This document shows, piece by piece, positions 5,044-5,149 of a DNA stretch of 5,149 nt. The notes under the pieces were generated by a model, which saw nothing but the letters and a program-made list of their open reading frames with translations, was not told the DNA's origin and made no database searches. The stretch is from Selenomonas sp. AE3005 (GTDB taxonomy: Bacteria; Bacillota; Negativicutes; Selenomonadales; Selenomonadaceae), in contig NZ_CAJODG010000081.1 of NCBI RefSeq assembly GCF_905233635.1, positions 1 to 5,149 on the forward strand, given 5' to 3'. The position numbers and the translations under genes were made by a program. How positions within the stretch are numbered: the first letter of the stretch is position 1; each line of letters begins with the position of its first letter.

Positions 5044-5149
5044 TTAAATCAACATATTTATCGTCATAGCATTTTGCTCTGCCGGAGAAGCATCTCTATC
5101 TGGTAAACGCCCCATGCGCTCCTTTGCTTGCTCCAGAAGTTTTTTAGCT
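5044..5149 (-). CDS. C-terminal end of a truncated minus-strand gene (unknown product)
   Basis: The minus strand is open from the window edge to a TAA at 5046-5044 and encodes 34 residues: AKKLLEQAKERMGRLPDRDA followed by SPAEQNAMTINMLI. It begins with a charged amphipathic helix and ends with a short hydrophobic tail, a credible soluble C-terminus. The product cannot be named. It lies 72 nt upstream of the 454-aa gene on the same strand with no obvious terminator between, so read-through into that gene is possible in addition to the gene's own promoter. Confidence 0.6.
   Translation of the reverse strand, partial: AKKLLEQAKERMGRLPDRDASPAEQNAMTINMLI

Noticed and set aside
1..5149. CRISPR array, tRNA/rRNA genes, insertion sequence ends, toxin-antitoxin pair, riboswitch
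   Set aside because: I looked for direct repeat arrays, clover-leaf or rRNA-like stretches, transposase frames and long structured leaders and saw none. Non-coding gaps are all short (under 170 nt).

Overview
The window holds four complete protein genes and two gene ends, none of which I can assign to a well-characterised enzyme or pathway. GC content is about one half by eye, the ribosome binding sites are strong (GGAGG-like), GTG and ATG starts are both used, and there is nothing typical of a phage or plasmid. This fits a motile, moderate-GC Firmicute. A Negativicute such as a Selenomonas relative is my best guess, but no taxonomically diagnostic gene is present.

Layout. The plus strand opens with the last 19 codons of a gene (1-60). 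A promoter matching the flagellar sigma factor (sigma-28/SigD/FliA) consensus follows at 81-107 and leads into two tandem genes of 179 aa (147-686) and 388 aa (728-1894), which end at a hairpin terminator (1932-1971). A second, similar sigma-28-like promoter (1988-2014) precedes a 491-aa gene (2056-3531). That gene ends at a near-perfect hairpin (3540-3577) that should terminate transcription in both directions. From the other side, a 454-aa gene on the minus strand (4971-3607), with its own extended -10 promoter, converges on the same hairpin. The right edge holds the last 34 codons of another minus-strand gene (5149-5044).

How the genes may work together (inference). The two sigma-28-like promoters place the three complete plus-strand genes in the late flagellar/motility regulon. 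The 454-aa protein ends in a Gln-rich coiled coil that resembles FlxA-like proteins, a family whose E. coli founder is also sigma-28 dependent. None of the four proteins has a signal peptide or membrane segment. The 388-aa and 454-aa proteins lack cysteine entirely and share a short (V/I)E(I/L)S...A(L/M)Q motif near the N-terminus. The 179-aa and 388-aa proteins share an N-terminal leader ending in FIQP. The 491-aa protein contains an internal duplication. Together this looks like a small locus of uncharacterised, motility-coregulated proteins that may be exported through the flagellar apparatus. Export is a hypothesis and is not shown by the sequence.
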